This document shows positions 28,001 through 39,936 of a stretch of DNA of 64,000 bases, one piece after another. Below the pieces are notes generated by a model, which was not told where the DNA came from, made no database searches, and saw only the letters and a list, made by a program, of their open reading frames with translations. How positions within the stretch are numbered: position 1 is the first letter of the stretch; each line of letters starts with the position of its first letter. Origin of the DNA: Larimichthys crocea (taxonomy: Eukaryota; Chordata; Actinopteri; Sciaenidae); NCBI RefSeq assembly GCF_000972845.2, contig NC_040016.1, positions 2,314,701 through 2,378,700 of the forward strand, read 5' to 3'. The translations under genes were made by a program, and so were the position numbers.

Positions 28001-31000
28001 AGAGGCCTCTGCCACTCATGTTACACTGGTTTGAGTTTCAGTGCTTGCTGCCTAATGAAAATAGCCGTGTAGTCATACTCCCACATGTGTCTCCATGTGT
28101 CGTAAGCACGCTGCGTTGCAGATTTTTGTGACTGTTGTCGCATTACATATAAATACATATTTTTTTTCTCGGTTTAACGTCAGAGAACACAAACACAGCC
28201 ATCCCAGGCCTCGGCTTCCCTTTTCTCTCTCTCTCTCTCTCCCTGCTCATGCCGTCAGAGCTCGAGCAGAAGCTGCTAACTTTCCTGCCAGTGAAGGACA
28301 AGTGAGAGAGGGAGGGAGGATAGAGGGTGAAAAGGGGGGAGGAGGAGGAGGAGGAGGAGGAATATGAATAGGGCAGTGGAGTGAGTGCAAAAAGGAAAGT
28401 GGAGGGAGAAGGAGAATAAAAGGAGAGTGTGTTGACAAAGACCCCGGTTCACTTTGTTCTACACTCTCTGATCCGAAATGTTAGTTGACAGATTTTCTGT
28501 CCTCCATCAAAACTTTATGTTTTTCTCTCACCACCACCACCACCCACCCCCTCCCCATTATTTGTCACCCTTTTTCTCCATTTCTGTCACATGCTTGCGC
28601 CGATTCTCTTTTTTTCTCTCGTCTCTCCATTCTATTCATTGAAATTAGTTGGGGTGGGGGGCAGTTCTTCTAATTGAAATTCTTTACAGGATCTCCATGG
28701 GAATAGTAAACTTTGTGGAGAAGGGGAAAGAAAGACAGCGAGGGTGAACGAATGAAAGGAGGGAAGAAAAAAAGAGGCAGAGAGAGAGAGAGGGAGAGAG
28801 AGAGAGAGCCGTTTGTGAGAACTCAGGAGAAAGACAGGCAGAGCAAAGAATGGGAAAGAATTTCCTCCAGCGCCTCGTGAACGGAGAGCGTTCACTTCTT
28901 TTTCACCTTGATAGATTGTGTTTCATTTTATTTTTATACAGCACCCTCCCTCCTCCTCCCTCCCTCCCTCCCTCATTTCCCCATTGCTCTCTTCCTTTCT
29001 CTCCCTCTCATTCTTTCTTTTTCTTTTCTCCTTTGTCACCTGTCACCCCTCCCTCTCTCTCCCCTCCACCCTCTCCATCTGTTTTCCCCTCTTACTCCAG
29101 TGCTAAAGAGGGACAATGGCACCCCATGCTGTGTAATGATGTGTGTGTGTGTGGGTGTGTGGGTGTGTGTGTGTGTGTGGGTGTGTGTTAATATGTCAAA
29201 GCTCATCTATTCTTTGCTTTGTTCTTACAGGTCGATGATGCCATGCTTATGTTTGACAAAACAACCAACAGACACAGAGGTACGTCCGGACAGTTATGAT
29301 ACACACACACACACACACATTATGTTAATAGGTGTCGACACACTAAGTGAGGACACCTACAAACATGTCCTCGTAAATGAAAGGGATAACAGCGTGATAG
29401 AGTCACTGGGTGAGTGTCCACAGGGGGAAAAAAGCTGAATTTTTTTCCAGATCCAACTGCTCTCTCGCCTCACCTCGTTTCATTTATCTCTGTCCTCTTG
29501 TAACGAGTCAGAAGTGCAGCACCCGCTGAGGGTCGTGATACAGGGTCAGGATGGTTACAGCCCGGGATGTAGCTTAATGAGACAAGTGAGGGAAGGGGGA
29601 GAAGAGAAAAGAGCAGGGTGGAGGTGGAGAGACTGGGTGCGATAATTAGTAGAAGACAGTAAATCTGGGTGCAGTTTTTGGTGAACCACGCCCCGAAGCT
29701 GCCCCACCATGATGCCAACAGCTGATTGACAGACAAGCCACAAGAGGGTTGTTCTGCTGCGTCAGCTCCTTGTTGTATTATATCCACTCATAGGTTACTT
29801 GTTTTTATTGAATCTGGTCAAATGTTTATGGAAATATACTCTTTGTGGAGAACTTTTGCAAAGGAAAGTGCTTTAAAATGTTTTAATCCGGATAATTGCT
29901 GAGATCTAGGGTCGTGGGGTTTCCGCTACACACATCTTCCACAGGATAGCGCAAACACGAGCAATCGTGGGGGTCAAGTGTTGGAATAAGTGTCTGTGTT
30001 TGTGTCTTCCAGGCTTTGGCTTTGTTACCTTTGAGAACGAAGATGTCGTGGAAAAAGTGTGCGAGATCCACTTCCATGAGATCAACAACAAAATGGTATG
30101 CATGTCAGCAGTAACATATTTCAGGTGTCTAATGTTCAGCTGTGCAGTTGTGTCATTATGTTACTATTTTAACTGAATTTATTAATGAACGCTGGTTTCC
30201 TGTGCCTTAGGTCGAGTGTAAGAAAGCCCAGCCCAAGGAGGTCATGACGCCGACGGGCTCAGCCAGAGGCCGCTCCAGAGTGATGCCCTATGGGATGGAC
30301 GCCTTCATGCTGGGAATCGGCATGCTGGGTAAGATCCAAAATCAAATATACCCGTAACATACATTGTACCAAAATCAAATACAGTGTATGTACATATACA
30401 CATAGAAAATCTACCAATCACTGAGAAGCCTCCTAAAAGGCTTAGTATATAAGCAGTGGTTTAGAGCAGAAGCTTAAGACAACATAAACACTGACATTTT
30501 AATAACAGTTTTATCAAATATATCTTTAGTAACATATTTAGCCATATACATTAAAAGGACATTTCACACATATAATCGAAGAGTTTGAGTTATTGCCGTT
30601 TAATGTCGGTTTGAATGTAGCAACTCGCTGAACCAGACACGATTCTCACACCTGTCACCATTTAAACCTTTTGAATTTAATATGAGTCTTAGTCTAGACT
30701 CGTTTAGAGCTCTTTATGCTGCGATATGAAATCACTCCTCAATAGCTCCCTTCATGCCATTTTTCCTGATTTCACCCATGAAATGCTGAAGAAAAGAAAA
30801 TCCAGTTGACTCAAACTGAAACTGGCATCGTTCTGTGGTTGACATCTTTCCACTGAGCTGATTGTCACGTGCACATCTCCGGTAATTAAAACGATGATGT
30901 GTCAGAAATTTAGAGGTCACAGGCTGAAGGGCAATAACGCTCCACACACACTCGAGTAAAATCTCGTTTGAAAGTGTCCTCATTGAGAAAAAAACAAAAC

Positions 31001-33431
31001 AATCTGAGAGCTACATATGTGGTTGTTTGGTTCCCTCTGCTGGACACTTTGTACTGCACTGTGGTGTCTGTAGATTACTCATTAGGTCTGGCTTGCTTGT
31101 AAGTCCTCTTTGATGACCTTCATCTCTGATAATGTTGCAAAACGGTAGAAATGGAATATAATATGCATAACTATGTTTTCACTAATGCGTAATTACCTAA
31201 AGAATCATTATGGCACTGTTACCTTAAATGTGCCTTTCATATCTGCAGACACAGTAGGTCCTCTTGCACAAAGAACACCATGTAGCACTGCTATGTGTCT
31301 ATAGTATTTAAGAATGGACCAGCTAAACACGGTTAGAGATAAGGCTCATTTTGCAACCACCGTAAATTCTCCTTTATACAAGGAAGAAGAAGGTGAAGGA
31401 AGAGGGTGGCAGTCAGCAACTACATCACTAGATGCTACACCCTTAAAGAGACAAAGAGGACCAATACACCCAAGCAGTAATATGTACTTAATAATGACTA
31501 TGCTTGGTAGTTTTTTCATGAAATTGGTCAAATGTTTATAAAATATAAGGATGATTATATGTCATTGAATATTTGGGGAAATAGCTGATAGGAGACTGGT
31601 TAGTTAGGCATCACACATCAGATGTATTGAATCAAAATGAATGCCTGCGTATCAATAACCAGAGCATATGCTGAAAAGCGAGCAGTTTCTTATTGAGCAC
31701 CGAATGTATTGCTCTACATTCTGATGTTTTTGGTGTCTCTATGGGTTATATAAGATTTGTGTGTGTATGTCTTTTAAGTTAGCCGAGTTAATTAAACTTA
31801 CGATTATTTTCTTTTCCTAACAGGATACCCGGGCTTCCAGACTACTACTTACACCAGCCGCAGTTACTCTGGAATTGCTCCTGGTTACACTTATCAATTC
31901 CCAGGTAGGTCCTTATATATCTAGGTCTTAGAGGGAAAGGAAGAAAGGTTAAAGGAGGCTGTATCATGTAGTCGATTCAGCTGTGACATGCCTGGAGTCA
32001 TGAAATGTACAAACTACAAGAGCCATATGGATGGATCTCTTTCTTTTAATCACATCCACATATATTGTACAACAAATTCAGCAGAGTTGCTGCCTGTAGA
32101 GAGTTTGACTTTGAAATTATATTTCCAAAACCTCTTTACGCCCTGTACATCATTTGCCTGTTTTGCCCTTTATATTCTGTTTATTTTATCTGCTTATGTA
32201 ACCCCCTTTCATTTGGCTGTATCGCCCCTCCTTTTCCGTTGCTCCGACCTTCCTGCCAGTCCTTTCTGCGTCCATGTTGGCCTTCTGCCGTGGCTAAATG
32301 TCTCTGTGTATGTGGCTTTGTAGTTTGGTGACTGTATTTACAAAGCGCTCTCTCTCTCTCTCTCTTGACCTTCTCTGTTTCTAGAATTCCATTTAGAGAG
32401 GACCCCCCTCCTGACATCATCCCATCCCCCTGAGCTGGCAGGTCAGTGGCTTCTCACCGAGAGAAAAATAAAAGCTGTTCAGCAGCAGAGTCGAGTGAAA
32501 CTGAAAAGTTTCCCCAAGTGTCAAACTTGTCCTTTAAGTTTGACATAACCGGACTATTCCTTTGATGAGAATAGTCAGGTTGTTTACTAGAACAATGAAC
32601 CATTTTGCAAATATTACAAGACGCTTCATAGCTTCCTGCAATTCTTCCAGTCAAATGTTTTTTCAGCTGTTGTGGAGTGTGTGGTCCTTTACAATAATCT
32701 TTCTGTCTGAATCCTGTGGCTGTATTCACATAGTGTCACTAGGAATCCTCCTGCATGGCGCTAAAAGTTCCTAGACAAACTTTTACTGGGAGAACTAAGA
32801 TACAAGAAGGGGAGAGCTAAAAATGAAATGAAAAATGCAATTAAATTTTAAGATTAATAGTCTAGACTAAAAATGTAATTAAATTAGAAGTTAAATTAGC
32901 AGCTAATTCTGAGTCTATTGAACTGCCTGTAACTTCTCTCAGAGACTTTTGGTGCTAAAACTCTGATTTAGTTTGGACTGACACTTTTTTTTAAGAGTTT
33001 CTACTAAAGCTGTTAACTGACCGCAGTAAGGAGCCACTAGTTAGCACTACTAACCCTTAGGATGTTTTGTGAATGCGGCCCCTGCATCTACAAGCAGCTC
33101 CTGCAGCTCTTTGCACTGCCATCTAGTGGCTCTTGTTGTACTTGGCTCTTTACCTGGAATCGTCGTCCTCCTTGTTTTTGCCATGAGCATCATTTTGTTT
33201 CACATTTAAAGAGCATGACCCTGTTTTTATCGGAGGCGGTGTGTTTCATGGATTTGTCCAATAGTTGGATGTGTTTGAGCTGATGTCAAGTCAGCCGACA
33301 CTGAGCTGTAGATTGTCGCACATGATCTGAAATGAGATTCACAATAACTGTCGTCTTTTTGTAACCTTCAGCCATTCCCCTGACTGCATATGGACCAATG
33401 GCAGCAGCCGCCGCAGCAGCAGTAGTTAGAG

Positions 33432-33483
<52 letters not shown>

Positions 33484-33584
33484 TAGATAAAGAATGTGTG
33501 TACTTGTGCGTATACTTGTATGGTTGCCTTAGGTACAGTGTGTGTACAATGTCCTGCTTGGACAAATAAAGCAATATTTTTAGA

Positions 33585-33624
<40 letters not shown>

Positions 33625-33979
33625 GCCCTCTGGTGCTGAATCCTGACTCTCTTCTGTCTCTCAGGCTCCACCCCTTCACGCACAGCTGGTTTCCTGGGAA
33701 CTAGCAGCCCTGGACCAATGGCTGATCTGTATGCTGCAGCCAATCAGGACTCAGGAGTCAGCAGCTACATCAGCGCCGCTAGCCCCGCCCCCAGCACAGG
33801 GTTCGGCCATGGTTTAGGGGTAGGTCACACCCTTCTTTTGACACACACACACACACACATTTGAATACATGCATGGAAGCATGCATTACTCACAAACCTA
33901 ATAGAGTCCGTATCCACTGTTGTCTATGTGTCCTCAGGGCCCTCTGATTGCTACTGCGTTCACTAATGGCTACCACTGA
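12869..33979 (+). CDS. msi1: Musashi-1 RNA-binding protein, complete, 14 coding exons
   Basis: The exons are 12869-12933, 13461-13501, 14261-14342, 14510-14594, 22999-23040, 23508-23600, 29231-29279, 30013-30095, 30211-30328, 31824-31904, 32385-32441, 33372-33431, 33665-33819 and 33938-33979. All junctions are GT/AG and in frame, giving 350 aa; human MSI1 is slightly longer. Musashi proteins bind UAG-containing 3' UTRs and control translation in neural progenitors. RRM1 begins at about residue 23 with [10 protein letters not shown] (RNP2) and has RGFGFVTY (RNP1) at 63-70. RRM2 has [10 protein letters not shown] at about 112 and RGFGFVTF at about 152. [19 protein letters not shown], a poly-Ala stretch before VVRG, and the C-terminus [13 protein letters not shown] follow. 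[13 protein letters not shown] and the ERTPL exon identify musashi-1 rather than musashi-2. Exon 6 opens with Leu where the family usually has Met (QPK-M-VTRTKK). Confidence 0.97.
13070..13101. repeat. (GT)n microsatellite, msi1 intron 1
   Basis: About 16 GT dinucleotides, 137 bp downstream of the first coding exon's donor. Confidence 0.9.
14984..15017. repeat. Poly(T) run of 34
   Basis: Uninterrupted T homopolymer preceded by a C-rich patch, in msi1 intron 4. It could be the tail of an antisense retroposon, but no element body is recognisable. Confidence 0.8.
15148..15236. repeat. Perfect 44-bp tandem duplication
   Basis: Two identical 44-bp units, at 15148-15191 and 15192-15235, each beginning GGAGTTTCTCTGTGATTTCC and ending GGCACATGAA. 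There are no mismatches, so the duplication is recent or an assembly artefact. It lies in msi1 intron 4. Confidence 0.95.
15484..15531. repeat. (CA)24 microsatellite
   Basis: Uninterrupted CA array in msi1 intron 4. Confidence 0.95.
18639..18666. repeat. (GT)14 microsatellite
   Basis: GT dinucleotide array in msi1 intron 4. Confidence 0.9.
18997..19034. repeat. (CT)19 microsatellite
   Basis: CT dinucleotide array in msi1 intron 4. Confidence 0.9.
22446..22753 (-). mobile_element. MITE-like element, family A, copy 1
   Basis: Terminal inverted repeats are visible: CCAGTGTGTAACATT at 22452 and AATGTTACACACTG at 22731-22744. The ~300-bp interior has no coding capacity. The block with ATGTTGAAACGCCATGTTT corresponds in reverse orientation to GTTCAACATGGTGGACCCGC of copy 3 at 42.2 kb. 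Hence these are members of one non-autonomous DNA-transposon family. The superfamily cannot be assigned from the window. It sits 245 bp upstream of msi1 exon 5. Confidence 0.75.
24895..25098. repeat. Purine-rich (GGA/GAA) tract
   Basis: About 200 bp of strongly purine-biased sequence in msi1 intron 6. It is simple-sequence-like rather than coding. Confidence 0.75.
28295..29100. repeat. Alternating polypurine and polypyrimidine blocks in msi1 intron 6
   Basis: GA-rich blocks at 28295-28440 and 28715-28830 are followed by a CT-rich block at 28945-29100 on the same strand, just upstream of exon 7 (29231). The GA and CT blocks are broadly complementary, so the pre-mRNA could fold there. Long open frames overlapping these blocks are composition artefacts. 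Confidence 0.7.
31330..31460 (-). mobile_element. MITE-like element, family A, copy 2 (fragment)
   Basis: On the minus strand this reads GTGTAGCATCTAGTGATG followed by a GAGAATTTACGGTGG block. The first part resembles the GTGTAGGATTTAGTGTCACC start of copy 3 at 42.2 kb. The other terminus is not recognisable, so it is a truncated or diverged copy in msi1 intron 9. Confidence 0.5.
32385..32441 (+). other. msi1: msi1 exon 11, candidate cassette exon of 57 nt
   Basis: It encodes the insert beginning [19 protein letters not shown] after TYQFP, bounded by TTTCTAG and GTCAGT. The 57-nt length keeps the frame whether included or skipped. Human MSI1 carries a comparable ERTPL-containing insert here, so the exon is conserved rather than spurious. 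A CT-dinucleotide tract at 32349-32364 precedes its acceptor. Skipping would remove 19 residues. Confidence 0.85.
32713..33084. mobile_element. MITE-like element, family B, with imperfect terminal inverted repeats
   Basis: The left end contains GTGGCTGTATTCACATAG. The right end, read in reverse, contains GGGGCCGCATTCACAAAA. Both are followed by a CTAAGG/CTAGGA-like block. The ~370-bp interior has no coding frame. It lies between msi1 exon 11 and exon 12. Exact borders and target-site duplication were not resolved. Confidence 0.55.
33435..33480. repeat. (TG)23 microsatellite directly after the msi1 exon 12 donor
   Basis: The array begins within the donor GTATGTG of the exon ending at 33431 and runs 46 bp. 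A second TG array lies at 33587-33622 in the same short intron (33432-33664). Confidence 0.95.
33587..33622. repeat. (TG)18 microsatellite, msi1 intron 12
   Basis: Uninterrupted TG array 42 bp upstream of the exon 13 acceptor. Together with 33435-33480 it makes over a third of a 233-nt intron TG repeat. Confidence 0.95.
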
Positions 33980-35623
33980 GAAGACTCAGGTCACTGAAGA
34001 CGGGAGGGCTTCTCTTCTGCTGATGAGCCAATCAAAATGCTGGCTGCCCACTGATGGCACAAACCTGATTGGCCCGCTACAGGCTCTACCGGGCTCTCCC
34101 GGCTCCCTGTGGCTCCACCCACCGACTGAATATCTTTTTAAATCCTGAACTCTGTTTTGCTGTACTAATCTCACTTCAACATAACGTCCCCCTCTCTCCT
34201 CTTTTGTCCTCATGTAGTCTAATAACTAGATCCCCCCTCCCCACCCTCTGTTATCCATTATTTTCTTTTGAAGCTGAGAAAAGAAAACTGCAAAAAAAAC
34301 AAAACAAAAAAAAAACCACAAAAAAAAAACAACTCTGAGGAAACATTTGTCATCTTTGACAAAGAAACAGAGGACTCTTTTGAGTTTTTTTTTTTATTAT
34401 TATTTTATTTCAATGTGATATGTTATTTCATCATGAAATCCTTCAAAGCTGTTACCGACGTGAACAGAGCGAGAAAAGGCGTGCGAGTTGGGTCTTTGTC
34501 TGAAAACCATTTTTAACAAAGGAAGAACAAATTCAACAAAGTCTGTTTTTTAACTTGAGCATCACGGAAACATGGAAAAAAAAAAAACAACAACTAAAAT
34601 GTATATTTTGGTAGTCTTTAAAAACAAAACCTTTGTAATATTGTTATTAATATTGACATAATAATGATAATCTGTAAGGTATTTTATTCTGTAATTGGTT
34701 TTAAAGCAATGTTTTTATGTCTTCCTGTAAGATATTGTACATAAATGTTGGGGTAAACGGGGGTGGGGGGAGGGGGGGTACTCAACCGACTGGCATGTCA
34801 TTGGTTGGTTTGGAAAGGGTTAACAGCAATTTGACTGGATGTCATCTACTACTACGTGCGGTCATCTCACTACTTTTATCAGTACACATATAGTATATGT
34901 GTACGTTGTTGGCCAGTCCGCTCCAGCGGCGCTTCAGCGCAGCGCTGTCGTCATTAGCTGTTAATAAATCAAACTTCCAGGAGTTTGTTTGGCATATTCG
35001 TTCAGTCAAACAACAGTTCTGTTACAAAGTCATCACTTTGTTTTTGCTTTGCTTCTTGAAAAAGCAACGTTGTCTCTATCATTTTTAACACCACGATGAA
35101 CCAGATTTCTTGCATCTTCATGAAAAACTACTACTACAGATTTGAGATGATGGACTACGGAAGATTCACAACCTTAAACAGGAGAAATCAGGGGTTCACG
35201 GGGTCGGCGGTTGACTTGACTTCCTCTTTTTTGAAAATGTTATATATATTTTTTTGCGCGATTCACTTCTTAATGTTTTTTTTGTTTATTGTTTTCTTTT
35301 TTAAAAATTCTTTTATGCGGTGTTCTCCGCCGTGAAAAACAAAATGAAGGACATTCTCAGAGAAGCAATTGTAGAAAACATCACAATCATGTTCTGTCCT
35401 CTTATCACTATTGAAGGTGCATGTGATTGCGTCTGAGTGTGTGTGAGTGAGTGTTTGTGCGCATACATCAAGGTGTAATATGGAACTACTTTTGGCAACG
35501 AAGGAGCATTTCGATTGCCATTTTTTTTGGTACTGAAAAAAAAAGAAAAAAAAAGATCACCCTGTTCCATTTTGGCTCATCTGCTCCTCCCCCCTGCCTC
35601 CCTCCCATTGCATATTTAGTTTG

Positions 35624-35629
35624 AATAAA
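35624..35629 (+). terminator. msi1: Alternative polyadenylation signal, msi1
   Basis: AATAAA followed by a T/G-rich stretch, about 1.65 kb past the stop; proximal candidate. Confidence 0.45.
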
Positions 35630-35984
35630 TTTGTGCTCCTCTGGATCCGACATATTATTGTTTATATACAGTTGCTGCTCCGTGTAGTGAACAGAGGGGG
35701 TTTGGGCAGGGAACCAGAAATGGAACAGGGTCTCGCTCCCAGTCGGCTCTGATGCGGGACCTCAGTACAGACGACACTGGCTGGCAGGAAAAGTCAAAAA
35801 GCTGGAACAAATTCAACATTTTGCAAAAACAAGAAGCCTGTTTGTTCAGCCTTCTTGCTGCAGCCTGTTTGATGTTCAGCACAGCAGAAAACTTCCTGAT
35901 CCAGCCAGTAGTTCCTCTGTCAGACCGCCTGGGACACGACATAAAACTACTGCTGGACACCAACACTGTAACTTTTTAACTTAC

Positions 35985-35990
35985 AATAAA
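35985..35990 (+). terminator. msi1: Alternative polyadenylation signal, msi1
   Basis: AATAAA within TTACAATAAAGCAATAAG, about 2.0 kb past the stop; intermediate candidate. Confidence 0.45.
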
Positions 35991-36326
35991 GCAATAAGTT
36001 ATTTTTTACCTTACAAATGAAAATAGTACTATTATTGGTAATGGCAGACGACGTGTGGATAATTCTGCGGCATTAAGACTTATTTTCAGAAAAAAAAAGA
36101 AACTCTATTTTTCTGTTTTGAGATCTTGTTCCCCTTGTACATTGATTTTAATGATGTCTTTTGTTGTATTGATGTAAGGAAAAGGGCCAATGCTTTGGAT
36201 GGAGCTTGTAGCTCTACATGAGCTGAGTTAAAGTTAAAGATTTGGGCTGTCCCCCGCCAAGCTTTACAGCAATGCTTTTCTGTTTTCCTTGTTTTATTTT
36301 TCTGATAATTTCAATTTTAAAATCCT

Positions 36327-36332
36327 AATAAA
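36327..36332 (+). terminator. msi1: Distal polyadenylation signal, msi1
   Basis: AATAAA followed by a T-rich downstream stretch, about 2.35 kb past the stop. It is the last good hexamer before the tmem233 gene. Confidence 0.5.
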
Positions 36333-36345
36333 TTATTCTAAAGCA

Positions 36346-37263
36346 TTTGATTTTGACTGCTTTTTTTTTTAATCACATGATTTCTCTCACAGATGGTCTT
36401 TATCAAAATGAATCCAACTTAAAGCCTCCACGTGAAGGATTTTAACGTCTCAATATGTTAGTGGTAGTATTAAAGACACACACGCATTAGTATTCAAGCA
36501 CTGACAGGGGTAGTAGTGAAGGCAGTGACAATTCTAATGTAAAAGTTAATTAATCTCTGAATACCCAGAGTTAATACTGTACTCTGAGACTCGGGAGGTG
36601 CCCATGATTTAGTTTTACCTGCTCTGAAATTGTCCATGCCACCAGCATATAGAATAAATCTTTGACTTTCAGAAAAAAAAGGTACAGTTGCCCCTGGTTT
36701 TGTCAAGTGTAGAGAAAAGCTACAATGACAAGACATTCAAAATATACCAAGATAGATGTGCAAGGAGGAACTAATTGCCCTGGTTCAAGTGTCTTTTAAT
36801 CTGAACTGTGACAGTTTGAGACCAGAAGAGATGATACCGCAGACTCTGATCCTCGAATGCTTTGAATACTTCACTGTGTTAATATTCACGTTACATAGCA
36901 CTGAACTGTTGAGGATAATTTACGTGCATCAGCATGTTGTGTGTTTCTGTGAGGTGTCTGGTTGTAAACAGAGTCTCTGGGCAGGGTCCTGGATGGAGGC
37001 CAGCAGGGTCAGTGATCCTCTCTGACGTCTCTCCTGCTCCCTCTCTCCTCACAATCTCATATATTTATTTTTTCCGGCTTTGAAAAGAGGACTAGAACCA
37101 ACACAACAACATATCAGAACTTACAACCAGACTTTTCTTTTGAACTTCTTAAAAGTTGGACTTTTGTTCTTTGAAGCTTATTTGTATGTTGCTTGTAACT
37201 TTTCACCTTCTCTAATTTGGATGTTTTTCACCCCCTGACTGTGTGTCATTACTGTGAGGTACA
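36346..37263. other. msi1-tmem233 intergenic region with tmem233 5' UTR
   Basis: There is no recognisable gene between the msi1 poly(A) signals and the tmem233 start codon. The last ~200 bp, after a TATATTTATTT stretch near 37060, probably include the tmem233 promoter and 5' UTR. The transcription start is not determinable here. Confidence 0.45.
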
Positions 37264-38410
<1,147 letters not shown>

Positions 38411-39772
38411 TGCTGTGAAAGTGGAGGAGTGAAATAAGACACTTGAACAGAAAACTCTGGGTGATGATGTCTGATGGGGGCTCAGGTGGTTGGTTCAAAC
38501 TGCACCATCTGCCAGTGAAAGGACTCCAGTTTGACTCATGTTTACGTCAATACTTCACTTTCTCTTCGTCTTCTTCACATGAACAATCAAGGACTATAAA
38601 ATCTTGTGAATGTGTACATTTCACTGATTAATGTCGATGATGCTTTCACTAAAAAAAAGGCAGCTTTCTACAAATGTGCAGGGAATTCATGGTTTAGAGC
38701 TAAGTTTTTTTGTTAGGACATAAACCCGATTTTAGCTTTAAAACATTACTAGTCCAACATAACGACAAACGACCTATAACTTAATCAGAACTCAAACTTC
38801 GATGGTGGATTGCAAACCAATGGCAGCAGCAATGCCATCTACCGCAGTACAGTAGATGATTGCTGTGCAAAAAAAAAAAAAAATTCTAATTCATTAATGA
38901 CATAAAACAATAGACACAAATAATTCTATTTGGTATATTTCATTATATTATTTGCAATATAATATCACCATAGCAACATATCATAATGCATGTTTTCATT
39001 CGGCTGTCCTGGGCATTACGTCAGCCTTTGTTTTTCCTGTGCCGACCAGAAGATGTTGTCCATCTGCCGTCTACCGTCTGCCTGAATGTGCATGAGTACA
39101 GCATTAGTCTTTTCACTGACATTGTTACTCTTCTCCACTTGTGCTGTTGCTACAAAAGTTTAGTATCATTTAGTATCATCCTCTAATGGTTATTTAGTTT
39201 TTGTTAAGTCTTTTTTGTTCAGATGTGTCTCTTGTGAGCTTCCTAACTAAATTGTTGAAGTGTCTTTTAAACTGCAAACTGCTAAACATGTTCACACAAT
39301 TTCTATCTTGTTACCGTCAGAAATATGTTATTCCTGCTGTCATGTTATCTGACTAGTACAGTGTTTCCTGTGTGGTTAAACATGTCACGACACAGAAGAC
39401 TGTCAAATCTGGCATCAAAGCTATGACATAAACGCACCCTTTGAGAAGACACCTGTTGTCTACTCTTTTTAAATGTTCACAAGGATTAAATGCACAATTA
39501 TTACAATTAGTTACAGAAACAGACTCTTGTCTGACAGCTTATTTGAAATATTTTCAATGAGTTGACTCAGAAACCTTTTTGAACACTGAATCACAACCCG
39601 GCTTGCTGGGAAATTTCCTTGGAGTTTGATATGTCATACTATACCCCCAGCTAAATATAGAAGACTTCTCCTCCTTGTTGCAGGTTGTCCAGCATGTCAC
39701 ATGGTCATGCAGACGTGACCCTGTTGTGAGTTCACCGAAACATGGAAAAAAGTGTCATAAAAGGTGGAAGGA

Positions 39773-39778
39773 AATAAA
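39773..39778 (+). terminator. tmem233: Candidate polyadenylation signal, tmem233
   Basis: AATAAA followed by a GT/T-rich stretch, 1.36 kb past the stop codon. The assignment is by proximity and orientation only. Confidence 0.4.
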
Positions 39779-39841
39779 GTGATCCGGTTCAAGCGGCATC
39801 TCACTTTTCAAATTGTTGCTATTCAACAATGCTGTTTTTCA

Positions 39842-39868
39842 CACACACATATATATCTATATATATAT

Positions 39869-39935
<67 letters not shown>
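39842..39935. repeat. (AT)n low-complexity array
   Basis: About 90 bp of nearly pure AT/TA dinucleotides with occasional single-base interruptions. It begins with a short CA run. Confidence 0.9.

Positions 39936-39936
<1 letters not shown>

Larger units (their letters stand above)
33980..36345 (+). other. msi1: msi1 3' UTR (inferred)
   Basis: About 2.3 kb of AT-rich, T- and A-run-containing non-coding sequence follows the msi1 stop. There are three AATAAA hexamers at 35624, 35985 and 36327. Open frames within it show no family features. The length is typical for regulated RNA-binding-protein genes, but the extent is inferred from poly(A) signals. Confidence 0.6.

Noticed and set aside
28908..29438. 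Frame of 176 codons (+) covering msi1 exon 7
   Set aside because: It is pyrimidine-tract and CA-repeat translation that reads exon 7 in the wrong frame.
33435..33622. CRISPR-like regular repeats
   Set aside because: These are plain TG dinucleotide arrays in a eukaryotic intron, with no repeat-spacer structure.
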